The notes beneath the pieces are model-generated. The model saw only the letters and a program-made list of their open reading frames with translations, made no database searches and had not been told where the DNA came from. Shown here piece after piece: positions 1-6,618 of a stretch of DNA of 12,604 nucleotides (the stretch's first letter is position 1; each line of letters starts with the position of its first letter). Made by a program: the position numbers and the translations under genes. This DNA is from Candidatus Zipacnadia bacterium (GTDB lineage: Bacteria > Armatimonadota > Zipacnadia > Zipacnadales > UBA5352): positions 1 to 12,604 of the forward strand of contig JALGUI010000062.1 in assembly GCA_029820915.1 (NCBI GenBank), given 5' to 3'.

Positions 1-1
1 G

Positions 2-1558
2 CTTGTCGTGATCCTGCAGCTTGTGGCCGCGCTCGCCCCGCCGACGCCGTCCGACTGGGACGGCGTCTCCGAGCACCTCGCGCAGGCGAAGCAGTACGCC
101 CGCGACGGCCGCATCCACCCCCTGTGGTACGACCATCACTCGCACTTCCCCGGCACGCTGCAGATGTTCTACACCGTGGCGCACGTCTCCGAGATCCCAC
201 GCGCGGCCAAGCTCTTCCATTGGGGCTTCGGAGTCATGGCCCTCGGCGCGACGGTGCTGGCGGGCCGCCGCCTGCTGGCGCCCGCCGCCGGGACCTGGGG
301 CGCGCTGATCCTGGCGACCACGCCCGGCTTCGCGTGGCTCATGGGCGTGGGTTACGTGGACCTGGCGGTCACGACCTGCGGGGACCGGGACGGCTACCTG
401 TGGCTGTCGGCGCTCATGGCGGGCGCGGGGGCCGGCACGAAGATGCAGGGGCTCGCGCTGCTCGGGCTGCTCGCGGTCGGGATCGTGGTCGCACGACGAA
501 CCGACGCGCGGGCCGTGCGCCTCACCGGGGCCTACCTTGGGATCGCCCTCGCCCTGTGCGGGCCGTGGTACCTCAAGAGCTACCTGTGGACCGGGAACCC
601 GGTCTACCCCTTCGCCCACGAGGTGTTCGGCGGGAAGATGTGGTCGGCCGACCGTGCGGCCGGCTACCGGTACGACCAGCGCAACTTCGGGAAGGGGGAG
701 CTGCCGCCGCTCGGCGAGTTCCGCGCGCTGCCGCCATTGCAGCGCGCCTTCGCGGGGCCGCGCCGGCCGCTGAACCTGCTGCTTGCGCCCATCAACGTGA
801 CCATCGACCCGCCCGCCTTCACCGTGCCGCTGACCCCTTTCGGCGCCTTCGCCACGGACAGCGTCGGGCCGCTGTGGCTGGCGCTGCTGCCGCTGCTGGT
901 GATCTTCCGTCGCCCGCCGCCGGTACGCTGGATGCTGTGGGTGCTGCTGCCGCTGTGGCTGTGGTGGCTGTGGAGCATGCAGCTCACCCGCTACCTGCTG
1001 CCCACGCTCGCGCTGGTGGCGCCCGCAGCGGGCTGGGCGGTGGTCGAGGCGGTGCACCGCTCGGGCGCGCTGGGCGCGGCGGTGCGCTGGACGCTGGCCA
1101 TCTGGACGGTCGTCGCCCTGCTTCTCATGGGGCTCTATGTGTACCCGCAGGCCCCGGCGGCGCTGGGCCTGGTCGATGCCGAGACCTACCTGTCGGGCTT
1201 CCCGCTGGTCCGCGTCAGCGAGTTCGTCAACGGCAGCACCGGCCCCGAGGCGAAGGTCGCGCTCTACGGCGAGCCGCGCGGCTACTACCTCGACCGCGAC
1301 TACCTGTGGGCCGACCCCGGCCACTCGGCGCTGATCCACTACGAGAACGTGGAGGGCGCGGCCGACCTCGTGGGCGAGTGGCGGCGGCTGAGCGTCACGC
1401 ACGTGGTCATCAACGCCGCCCAGTTCCCCGACATCCACCACAGCAACGACCGCCTGGCGCGCATCATCGGGGGGGCCGTCGAGGGGGGGATGCTCGAGCG
1501 GCTCGCCACGCCCGAGGGCATGGGCCCGTACCTGGCCTTCCGGCTCATCGCGGAGTGA
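2..1558 (+). CDS. GT-C fold (GT39/PMT-like) membrane glycosyltransferase, 5'-partial
   Basis: Polytopic membrane protein of the GT-C superfamily, which transfers sugars from polyprenyl-phosphate donors on the outer face of the inner membrane. The frame is open to the left edge. The GTG at position 8 could start it, but the protein begins at the end of a first membrane helix, so the true start almost certainly lies upstream. A family-typical first external loop follows (PPTPSDWDGVSEHL, then GRIHPLWYDHHSHFPGTLQM); the acidic residues of SDWD sit where GT-C enzymes place the catalytic Asp. Many hydrophobic segments and a soluble C-terminal domain (about residues 395-516 counted from the GTG) follow. 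The stretch around YVDLAVTTCGDRDGYLWLSA is oddly short: relatives usually have another helix between YVDLA and the GTK motif. The gene ends 6 nt before a convergent gene of similar type. Acceptor and sugar cannot be told. Family call fairly sure, function generic. Confidence 0.75.
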   Translation, partial: LVVILQLVAALAPPTPSDWDGVSEHLAQAKQYARDGRIHPLWYDHHSHFPGTLQMFYTVAHVSEIPRAAKLFHWGFGVMALGATVLAGRRLLAPAAGTWGALILATTPGFAWLMGVGYVDLAVTTCGDRDGYLWLSALMAGAGAGTKMQGLALLGLLAVGIVVARRTDARAVRLTGAYLGIALALCGPWYLKSYLWTGNPVYPFAHEVFGGKMWSADRAAGYRYDQRNFGKGELPPLGEFRALPPLQRAFAGPRRPLNLLLAPINVTIDPPAFTVPLTPFGAFATDSVGPLWLALLPLLVIFRRPPPVRWMLWVLLPLWLWWLWSMQLTRYLLPTLALVAPAAGWAVVEAVHRSGALGAAVRWTLAIWTVVALLLMGLYVYPQAPAALGLVDAETYLSGFPLVRVSEFVNGSTGPEAKVALYGEPRGYYLDRDYLWADPGHSALIHYENVEGAADLVGEWRRLSVTHVVINAAQFPDIHHSNDRLARIIGGAVEGGMLERLATPEGMGPYLAFRLIAE

Positions 1559-1564
1559 GCCCCG

Positions 1565-3098
1565 TCACAGGCCCAGCGCGCGGTAGAACGGCATCACCAC
1601 GCCCAGCAGGCAGTACAGGTTGAAGGCCAGCAGCGCCCCGCCCGCCACGAAGGGCAGCGCCGACCTCGCCCGCTCCGGCAGCACCCGCCCCACGCCCAGG
1701 CCCCACACCATCAGCATGGCGAACAGCACGGGGAACAGGTAGCGGCCCTGGCTGCCCCCGCCCAGGTCGATGAGCAGGATGTAGCCCAGCACCGCGAACT
1801 TGAGCAGCGTGAGCGTGAGCAGCAGCAGCCAGAACGCGCGCACCTGGAAGACCGACCACCCCAGCCGGCCCGCCCGCGCGTCGGCGATCAGCAGCACCAG
1901 GCCCGGCAGACACGCCACGCAGGCGCCCAGCAGCACCCAGTAGAGCCACGGCGCGACCGCGATGTTCGTCCACGCGAAGCCCGCCCAGAAGTTGCGGAAG
2001 GTCATCGGGATCGCGATGGCCAGCATGCGCCCGAGCAGGTCGGGCCGGACGAGGTAGATCTCCCACGAGACCTGCCTGTCCACATTGGCGGGGAAGTGCT
2101 GGGGCGAGCCGTAGAGAACGGTGTTGCGCACGTACCACCAGCCCGCGACCGCCGCCGCGACGCCCAGCGCGAGCCCCGCGTAGCGCAGGAACGCTCGCCA
2201 GTCCACGGCCGCGATGCGCCGGGCCAGGTCGGTCAGCGGGGTGTCGGCGGGCTCGGGTCGTGGCGGCGGCCCACCGCCCACGCCAGGGCCAGCAAAGCCG
2301 CCGGCAGCGCCGCGTTGGCGGAGTCCTTGGTGAGCATGGCGATCCCGAGCGCGAGCCCCAGCAGGGCCGCGCGCCCCGGCGTCGGGCCCTCCCTGAGCAT
2401 CAGCAGCGCGACCAGCATGGTCAGGCCGATGGCGACCACGGTCGGAGGATCGTTGCCCATTGAGGCGCTGATGTGCGCGGCGCGTACATGGGGTGGGTGG
2501 CCATGATCGCGGCCACGGTCGCGGCCAGCCACGGGCGGCCGGGGAAGACCAGGATGATGATGCGCCAGCCCAGGACGATCCCCAGCCCCCCCAGCGCCAC
2601 GGTCAGCAGTCGCATCGCCAGCCAGGCGCGGCGCTCGGCGACCGGGTAGCTCGCCGCCTGGCGCAGCGCCTCGAGCGCCAGTTCATGCTGATCGTGGCGC
2701 ACCGTGGGGTAGTCGGGAAGGCGGGCGATGATCTCCTCGTCCGGGGCGTCGAGGGCCGCGGGGGGCGCCGCGAGGGCCCCGGAGGCCGGATCGGCCCCAA
2801 GCATCGCCGGCTTGCCAACCGCCGCGGCCAGCGTGTAATATAGGGGCGCCTGATAGCTCTCGTAGCCCGCGCTGTCCGCGTGGTAGTCCGGCAGACGGCC
2901 GCTGTCGGCGAGGAAGAGCGCGTACCGGAAGTGCGCCGGCTCGTCGGGGGCCTGGCCCAGCGGGACGATGAGCGCCCAGGCCACGCCCAGCGCCAGCCAG
3001 GCGCCCAGGCAGGCGGGCAGGAAGCATCTCGACCAGGGGCTGGAACGCCAACCGGCCCCGCGCGCGTTCTCTTGACTGGCGGCGCCTTGTTCGCTCAT
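1565..3098 (-). pseudogene. GT-C/GT39- or DUF2142-like membrane glycosyltransferase, split by two frameshifts
   Basis: One gene of about 511 codons broken into three frames. The N-terminal piece (3098 to about 2480) has a membrane helix, then QAPDEPAHFRYALFLADSG and YESYQAPLYY, the typical first-loop motif of phospholipid-carrier-dependent glycosyltransferases. The middle piece (about 2480 to 2265) continues HISASMGNDPPTVVAIGL and a GTPGRAALLGLALGIAMLTK-like segment. The C-terminal piece (about 2265 to 1565) carries further helices and GGGSQGRYLFPVLFAM, a usual family C-terminal motif. Each junction needs one added base to restore the frame, within about 2474-2484 and about 2258-2275, both GC-rich. 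The ATG at 3098 is preferred over the in-frame GTG at 3122 because MSEQG leads into the first helix; no clear Shine-Dalgarno sequence is seen. It may be a real pseudogene or an intact gene with two sequencing deletions. It is convergent with the left GT-C gene and divergent from rfbF. Confidence 0.75.
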
Positions 3099-3194
3099 GT
3101 CGGTCGCGGGCCACTGTACCACAGGGCGGCGCCAATGGCAACGGCGGCACGCCCCGGGGCCGGGCGCCGCGAGCCGGGAACCGATCGGCCGCCC

Positions 3195-3200
3195 GGGAGG
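3195..3200 (+). promoter_or_regulatory. Shine-Dalgarno of rfbF
   Basis: GGGAGG lies 5 nt before the ATG at 3206 and fixes that start. No convincing -35/-10 pair is visible in the 107-nt divergent spacer (3099-3205) that contains it. Confidence 0.6.
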
Positions 3201-3205
3201 CCAAG

Positions 3206-3982
3206 ATGAAGGTTGTCCTGCTGGTCGGAGGCAAGGGGATCCGCCTCGCGGGCGAGGACGCGCCTGTGCCCAAGGCCCTCTATCGGATCGGCGGCCGGCC
3301 GATCGTGTACCACATCATGCGCAGCTTCGCCGCCCACCGCATCACCCGATTCGTGCTGACCCTGGGCTACCGTGGCGAGCAGATCGCGGACTACTTCCTC
3401 CACTACGCCCCCTTCCTGCAGAGCGACCTGCGGCTGGAGCTGGGCGGCGACGGCGATCTGCCGCACATCGAGCGCCTCGGCGAGGGTGGCGAGAGCTGGG
3501 ACGTAACGCTCGCCCACACGGGGCTGGACTCGCCCACCGGCGAGCGGCTGCGGCGCGTTCGCGATTACCTGGCCGACGACGAGCAGTTCATCGTCACCTA
3601 CGGCGACGGGCTGTCGGACCTGGACCCGCACGAGCTTATCGGCTTTCACCGCGACCATGGCCGGGTCGCCACCGTGACCGTAGTGCGCGCCCGCTCCCAG
3701 TTCGGCCACGTGCAGTTCGGTGAGGACGGAAGCGTGGGCAGGCTGGACGAGAAGCCGCCGCTGCCGGGCTGGATCAACGGCGGGTTCTTCGTGTGCGATC
3801 ACCGCATCTTCGACTACCTGCGGCCCGGCGACAGCCTGGAGAGGGACTGCCTGCCGCGCGTCGTGGCCGACGGGCAGCTCGTGGCACGGCCGCACGAGGG
3901 CTTCTGGGCGTGCATGGACACGTACAAGGACGGCATGGTGCTCGAGGAGCTGTGGGAGTCGGGCGAAGCTCCCTGGGCCTGA
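3206..3982 (+). CDS. rfbF: Glucose-1-phosphate cytidylyltransferase (RfbF-like)
   Basis: Cytoplasmic nucleotidyltransferase that makes CDP-glucose from CTP and glucose-1-phosphate, the first step to CDP-linked 6-deoxy and 3,6-dideoxy sugars of surface polysaccharides. The 258 residues match the family length (about 257). Visible landmarks: GGKGIRL at 8-14, K23, TGERLRRVRDYL at 111-122, YGDG at 132-135 with a probable metal-binding D134, EKP at 182-184, WINGGFF at 189-195, EGFW at 231-234, D238 of MDT and a terminal SGEAPW. The order and spacing fit RfbF rather than RmlA or UDP-glucose pyrophosphorylases. Oddities: the nucleotide loop reads GxGIRL instead of GxGTRL (I12), and PKA replaces PKP after K23. 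The following dehydratase confirms the pathway. The start is set by GGGAGG 5 nt upstream. Family assignment is strong; CTP specificity is inferred from overall similarity. Confidence 0.87.
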   Translation: MKVVLLVGGKGIRLAGEDAPVPKALYRIGGRPIVYHIMRSFAAHRITRFVLTLGYRGEQIADYFLHYAPFLQSDLRLELGGDGDLPHIERLGEGGESWDVTLAHTGLDSPTGERLRRVRDYLADDEQFIVTYGDGLSDLDPHELIGFHRDHGRVATVTVVRARSQFGHVQFGEDGSVGRLDEKPPLPGWINGGFFVCDHRIFDYLRPGDSLERDCLPRVVADGQLVARPHEGFWACMDTYKDGMVLEELWESGEAPWA

Positions 3983-4022
3983 CGGCACGTGGCTGGGACG
4001 GTTGGTTCGTTCATCAGTACAG

Positions 4023-4064
4023 TCTGGAGGGCGCGTTGGGGGGGGGGCGCAGTGACCTCCCAGA
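4023..4064. repeat. G10 homopolymer inside an imperfect hairpin in the rfbF-rfbG spacer
   Basis: Ten consecutive G residues lie at 4038-4047. They are flanked by TCTGGAGG (4023-4030) and CCTCCCAGA (4056-4064), which pair with one bulged base. No T-run follows, so this is not a canonical intrinsic terminator. It could be a factor-independent pause, a slippage-prone tract, or chance. Confidence 0.4.
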
Positions 4065-4091
4065 TGCGGCACGCCGTCTGTCGATAGCGAC

Positions 4092-4111
4092 GGCGGCTGT
4101 GAAGAGCCGCC
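4092..4111. repeat. Perfect 7-bp hairpin between rfbF and rfbG
   Basis: GGCGGCT (4092-4098) and AGCCGCC (4105-4111) are perfect inverted repeats around the 6-nt loop GTGAAG. No T-tract follows. It could be a transcript-end or processing structure after rfbF; function unknown. Confidence 0.5.
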
Positions 4112-4157
4112 CTCGGGACGACAACCGCCTCCCGCCGCCCACGCCGTGGCCGTCTGC

Positions 4158-4185
4158 TGGTAACTGGTAGCTGACTGCTGAGAGC
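4158..4185. repeat. Degenerate heptanucleotide tandem repeat just upstream of rfbG
   Basis: Four successive 7-mers, TGGTAAC, TGGTAGC, TGACTGC and TGAGAGC, run head to tail and end two bases before the rfbG Shine-Dalgarno sequence. They resemble the short tandemly repeated repetitive (STRR) heptamers described in cyanobacterial intergenic DNA. The region is AT-richer than its surroundings. Confidence 0.55.
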
Positions 4186-4186
4186 T

Positions 4187-4193
4187 AAAGGAG
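4187..4193 (+). promoter_or_regulatory. Shine-Dalgarno of rfbG
   Basis: AAAGGAG, 6 nt before the ATG at 4200. It is a strong site and shows that rfbG is translated independently of rfbF, 217 nt upstream. Confidence 0.75.
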
Positions 4194-4199
4194 ACCTGG

Positions 4200-5189
4200 A
4201 TGCCGGAACTTGCCGGGCGCAAGGTGCTGGTCACGGGCGCGCACGGGTTCGTCGCCGGACACCTCATCGAGCGCCTCGCCGAGGCGGGCGCCGACGTGGT
4301 GGGCGTGGACCTGTGGCTGATCCGCCGGTCATACCTGAGCATGTCGCCAACCATCCGCAGGACGGACCTGACCGAGGGCGACATCTCGAACCTGGAGGAG
4401 ATGCAGGAGCTGTTCGATGAGCACCGCCCGCAGATCGTCGTGCACCTGGCCGCCCAGGCGGACGTCACGCGCGCGCTCGGCAACCCGCTGGGCACCTTCG
4501 AGGCCAACATCCGCGGCACGTACGTGCTGCTCGAGTGCGCGCGACGGCTGTGGGACGACGGCGAGCCGCACGCCATGGTCGTCGCCTCCTCCGACAAGGC
4601 CTACGGCCGCCACAAGCACCTGCCCTATCGTGAGGACGACGAGCTGCTGGGGCTGTATCCCTACGATGTCTCCAAGGCCTGCGCGGACATGATCGCGCGC
4701 GGCTATCACGTGGCCTTCGGCATGCCCACGGGCGTGGTGCGCTGCGCGAACATCTACGGGCCCGGCGACCTGAACTTCAACCGCATCGTGCCCGGCACGT
4801 TCCGGTCGCTGCTGCGCGGCGAGCGCCCGGTCATCCGCTCCGACGGCAGGCCCCTGCGCGACTATATGTACATCGACGACGCCGTGGACGGCTACGTGCG
4901 GGTGATGAACGCTCTGCTCGACGACGAGCACACGGGCGAGGCCTTCAACTTCGGCGCCGGGGAGCCCGTCAGTGTGCTCAACATCTTCAACGAGATGGTG
5001 GTCATCGCCGGCCGCCCGGACCTGGCGCCGGAGGTGCAGGGCGAGGCCTCGAAGGAGCTGCGCGACCAGTTCATCTCGGCGGCGAAGGCGCGCCGACTGC
5101 TCGGCTGGGAGCCGCACGTGCCGCGCGACGAGGGCCTGCGCCGCACCTTCTCCTGGTACCGCGACAACCTGGCGAACATCGAGGGGTAG
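4200..5189 (+). CDS. rfbG: CDP-glucose 4,6-dehydratase (RfbG-like)
   Basis: Extended short-chain dehydrogenase (SDR) that converts CDP-glucose to CDP-4-keto-6-deoxyglucose with tightly bound NAD. The 329 residues show an N-terminal Rossmann motif VTGAHGFVAG (11-20; the third glycine of GxxGxxG is shifted or replaced by A19), HLAAQ at 82-86, SSDKAYG at 130-136, YDVSK at 155-159 with catalytic Tyr155 and Lys159, and YGPGDLNFNRIVPGT at 186-200. The DK pair (D132, K133) is the useful marker: most NDP-sugar 4,6-dehydratases have DE there, whereas the CDP-glucose enzymes have DK. With RfbF upstream, the assignment is well supported. GDP-mannose- or dTDP-glucose-type dehydratase is the alternative and is less likely. 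The start is fixed by AAAGGAG. An MNT antitoxin gene begins 25 nt after the stop in the same direction. No third-step gene (such as an RfbH dehydrase) lies in the window, so the final sugar is unknown. Confidence 0.87.
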   Translation: MPELAGRKVLVTGAHGFVAGHLIERLAEAGADVVGVDLWLIRRSYLSMSPTIRRTDLTEGDISNLEEMQELFDEHRPQIVVHLAAQADVTRALGNPLGTFEANIRGTYVLLECARRLWDDGEPHAMVVASSDKAYGRHKHLPYREDDELLGLYPYDVSKACADMIARGYHVAFGMPTGVVRCANIYGPGDLNFNRIVPGTFRSLLRGERPVIRSDGRPLRDYMYIDDAVDGYVRVMNALLDDEHTGEAFNFGAGEPVSVLNIFNEMVVIAGRPDLAPEVQGEASKELRDQFISAAKARRLLGWEPHVPRDEGLRRTFSWYRDNLANIEG

Positions 5190-5190
5190 A

Positions 5191-5205
5191 CCGCTGTCGA
5201 AGCGG
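5191..5205. repeat. Small hairpin in the rfbG-mntA spacer
   Basis: CCGCT (5191-5195) and AGCGG (5201-5205) form a 5-bp stem with a 5-nt loop, ending 9 nt before the first mntA start. It could affect translation of the antitoxin. At this GC content it may be chance. Confidence 0.3.
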
Positions 5206-5214
5206 GGCGAGACC

Positions 5215-5517
5215 ATGCCGCTCATGATCGACGTGTCCACCGAGGAGATCGCTGAGTTCTGCCGGCGGAACCAGATCCGCCGCCTGCGGGCCTTCGGCTC
5301 CGTGTTGCGGGAGGACTTCGGCCCCGAGAGCGACGTGGACCTGATCGTGGAGTTCGAGCCGGGGGCGCGGGTCGGTCTGATCACCTTGATGGGGATCCAG
5401 CGGCGCCTCGGCGATCTGCTGGGCAGGCGGGTGGACCTGAACACGCCTGACATGCTTAGCAGATACTTCCGTGACAGGGTACTGGCCGACGCGGAGGTGC
5501 TCCATGACCGAGCATGA
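5215..5517 (+). CDS. mntA: MntA-type minimal nucleotidyltransferase antitoxin, copy 1
   Basis: MNT-fold protein of 100 residues. In studied HepT/MntA systems this antitoxin neutralises its HEPN partner by adding AMP groups to the tyrosine of the toxin RX4HXY motif. The active site looks complete: GS at 28-29, ten residues, then DVD (D40, D42), giving GSX10DXD, and a third acidic residue D74 in RRVDLNTP. Length is normal for the family. The ATG at 5215 starts the same MPLMI sequence as copy 2. The longer in-frame extension reads through rfbG in another frame and is rejected. The upstream GC-rich stretch has no clean Shine-Dalgarno sequence. The gene overlaps hepT copy 1 by 14 nt, and its 3' end supplies GGAGGTG for that toxin. 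A 66-nt block (5256-5321) is identical to copy 2. Family sure; activity inferred. Confidence 0.88.
   Translation: MPLMIDVSTEEIAEFCRRNQIRRLRAFGSVLREDFGPESDVDLIVEFEPGARVGLITLMGIQRRLGDLLGRRVDLNTPDMLSRYFRDRVLADAEVLHDRA
5493..5499 (+). promoter_or_regulatory. Shine-Dalgarno of hepT copy 1, inside mntA
   Basis: GGAGGTG, 4 nt before the ATG at 5504 and inside the mntA coding region. It decides the hepT start, against an in-frame ATG at 5471, and implies translational coupling with the antitoxin. Copy 2 has the same arrangement at 6142-6148. Confidence 0.75.
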
Positions 5518-5857
5518 TCCGCTGGTACGCTTGCGGCATATGCGCGACTACGCTCGAAGCGCCATCGCGATCGCGGAGAGGGGAAGCCGCGATACTCTGG
5601 ATCGCGACGAGATGTTCGCCTTCGCGCTGATCCACGCTCTGTCAATGATCGGGGAGGCGGCCGCGGGTGTCCCCCCGGACATCCGAGACGCGGCCCCGGA
5701 GGTACCGTGGGCAGACGTTATCGGGATGAGACACCGTCTCATCCACGGATATGACCATACGCGCTATGGGATCGTGTGGGATACCATGACGGTCGATGTG
5801 CCTGAGCTGCTGGGAAGGCTGGAGGCCCTGATCCGTCGCCTGGAGGAGATGGCCTGA
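5504..5857 (+). CDS. hepT: HepT-like HEPN toxin (DUF86), copy 1
   Basis: All-helical HEPN-domain protein of 117 residues, partner of the MNT antitoxin. HEPN toxins are generally RNases. The signature RHRLIHGY places R76, H81 and Y83 as the RX4HXY motif; Y83 is the residue AMPylated in characterised systems. The DUF86-conserved MIGEAA segment (48-53, with E51) is intact, followed by VPPDIR, PWADVIGMR and the C-terminal YGIVWDTM helix. The ATG at 5504 overlaps the antitoxin end by 14 nt, has GGAGGTG upstream, and gives the MTEHDPL N-terminus shared with copy 2. The gap to mntA copy 2 is only 3 nt, so all four genes look co-transcribed. Recognition is firm; RNase activity and target are inferred from the family. 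Confidence 0.87.
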   Translation: MTEHDPLVRLRHMRDYARSAIAIAERGSRDTLDRDEMFAFALIHALSMIGEAAAGVPPDIRDAAPEVPWADVIGMRHRLIHGYDHTRYGIVWDTMTVDVPELLGRLEALIRRLEEMA

Positions 5858-5860
5858 GCC

Positions 5861-6166
5861 ATGCCGCTGATGATCGAGGTGCCGGCCGAGGAGCTCGCCG
5901 CGTTCTGCCGGCGGAACCAGATCCGCCGCCTGCGGGCCTTCGGCTCCGTGTTGCGGGAGGACTTCGGGCCCGACAGCGACGTGGACCTGATCGTCGAGTT
6001 CGAGCCGGAGGCGCGGGTGGGTTTCTTCGAGCTATATGACATGGAGGAAGGTCTCGCGGAACTCCTGCAGGGACGCAAAGTTGACCTGAACACGCCGAAG
6101 ATGCTCAGCAAGTACTTCCGCGACCGGGTCTTGGCCCAAGCGGAGGTGCTGTATGACGGAGCGTGA
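5861..6166 (+). CDS. mntA: MntA-type minimal nucleotidyltransferase antitoxin, copy 2
   Basis: Second MNT antitoxin, 101 residues. GSX10DXD is intact (G28, S29, D40, D42), as is the third acidic residue D75 in KVDLNTP. Residues 1-50 are nearly the same as copy 1, with a 66-nt identical block at 5902-5967. From residue 54 the two differ: FFELYDMEEGLAELLQG replaces the ITLMGIQRRLGDLLG type, with one extra residue. They converge again in LNTP and YFRDRVL. The middle of the C-terminal half is therefore where partner specificity may have changed. GGAGGAGA at 5842-5849 lies inside the end of hepT copy 1 and may serve as its ribosome site at a longish 11-nt spacing. The start is 3 nt after the hepT copy 1 stop. 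It overlaps hepT copy 2 by 14 nt. Confidence 0.88.
   Translation: MPLMIEVPAEELAAFCRRNQIRRLRAFGSVLREDFGPDSDVDLIVEFEPEARVGFFELYDMEEGLAELLQGRKVDLNTPKMLSKYFRDRVLAQAEVLYDGA
6142..6148 (+). promoter_or_regulatory. Shine-Dalgarno of hepT copy 2, inside mntA copy 2
   Basis: GGAGGTG, 4 nt before the ATG at 6153, the same motif and spacing as in copy 1. It supports the start choice and the conserved coupling of antitoxin and toxin translation. Confidence 0.72.
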
Positions 6167-6518
6167 TCCGCTGGTCTACCTGCTGCACATGAGGGACTTC
6201 ACGCACGAGGCCATAGATCTTTGTGCTCAGCGCCGTCGCGAGGAGTTGGACACTGACAGGACGTTCGGGCTGGCCGTGTGCCAGCTTGTCCAGTTGGTGG
6301 GTGGGGCGGCTACGAAAGTCCCTGCCGATGTCAGAGAAGGGCATTCTGACATCCCGTGGTCCAAGATAATCGGGATGCGCAACAGGCTTATCCACGGCTA
6401 CAACCACATCGACTACAGCATCGTATGGGAGACAGTCACGGTCAGCCTGCCGGCGCTCCTGCCTTTGCTTGACGCAGCAATCGCCGCCGAGAGCCGCGAC
6501 GAGATCGACGAGGGCTAG
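6153..6518 (+). CDS. hepT: HepT-like HEPN toxin (DUF86), copy 2
   Basis: Second HEPN protein, 121 residues, diverged from copy 1 but aligning along its length. MTERDPL and HMRD are shared at the N-terminus, RNRLIHGY (R76, H81, Y83) keeps the RX4HXY motif, and the IVWETV helix is kept. One difference stands out: the conserved GEAA segment reads GGAA, so Glu51 of copy 1 is Gly51 here. Residues 21-48 and the C-terminal tail (AAESRDEIDEG) are also different. It overlaps its antitoxin by 14 nt and ends the toxin-antitoxin block, followed by a 237-nt palindromic spacer. It may be an active toxin of altered specificity or a weakened one; the sequence alone cannot decide. Confidence 0.85.
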   Translation: MTERDPLVYLLHMRDFTHEAIDLCAQRRREELDTDRTFGLAVCQLVQLVGGAATKVPADVREGHSDIPWSKIIGMRNRLIHGYNHIDYSIVWETVTVSLPALLPLLDAAIAAESRDEIDEG

Positions 6519-6550
6519 GAGGTCACTCACAGGAAACCGCGTACTGACGG

Positions 6551-6565
6551 CCTCGACAGGCGAGG
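6551..6565. repeat. Palindrome CCTCG-ACAGG-CGAGG
   Basis: A 5-bp inverted repeat around ACAGG in the spacer after hepT copy 2. Its sequence recurs, with two extra central bases, in the lptC-lptA spacer (8071-8087), which suggests a dispersed repeat family. Confidence 0.45.
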
Positions 6566-6618
6566 GCGGGTGTCGTACGAATCCTGGCACGAGAAGGTAA
6601 CAGGCAACCACCTCGTGG

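Noticed and set aside
124..1623. 499-residue plus-strand open frame overlapping the left GT-C gene
   Set aside because: Rich in Arg, Gly, Ala and Pro with no membrane pattern; the other frame gives a recognisable GT-C protein.
3099..3205. Divergent promoter pair between the GT-C pseudogene and rfbF
   Set aside because: The location is suitable, but I could not find a convincing -35/-10 pair on either strand.
4092..4111. Intrinsic terminator after rfbF
   Set aside because: A good stem but no following T-run; listed only as a hairpin.
3095..4597. 500-residue open frame on the minus strand across rfbF and rfbG
   Set aside because: It lies opposite two well-recognised genes, has low-complexity shadow composition, and shows no known motif.
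4329..5645. 438-residue open frame on the minus strand across rfbG and the first TA pair
   Set aside because: Antisense shadow of high-GC coding sequence; it crosses several real gene boundaries.
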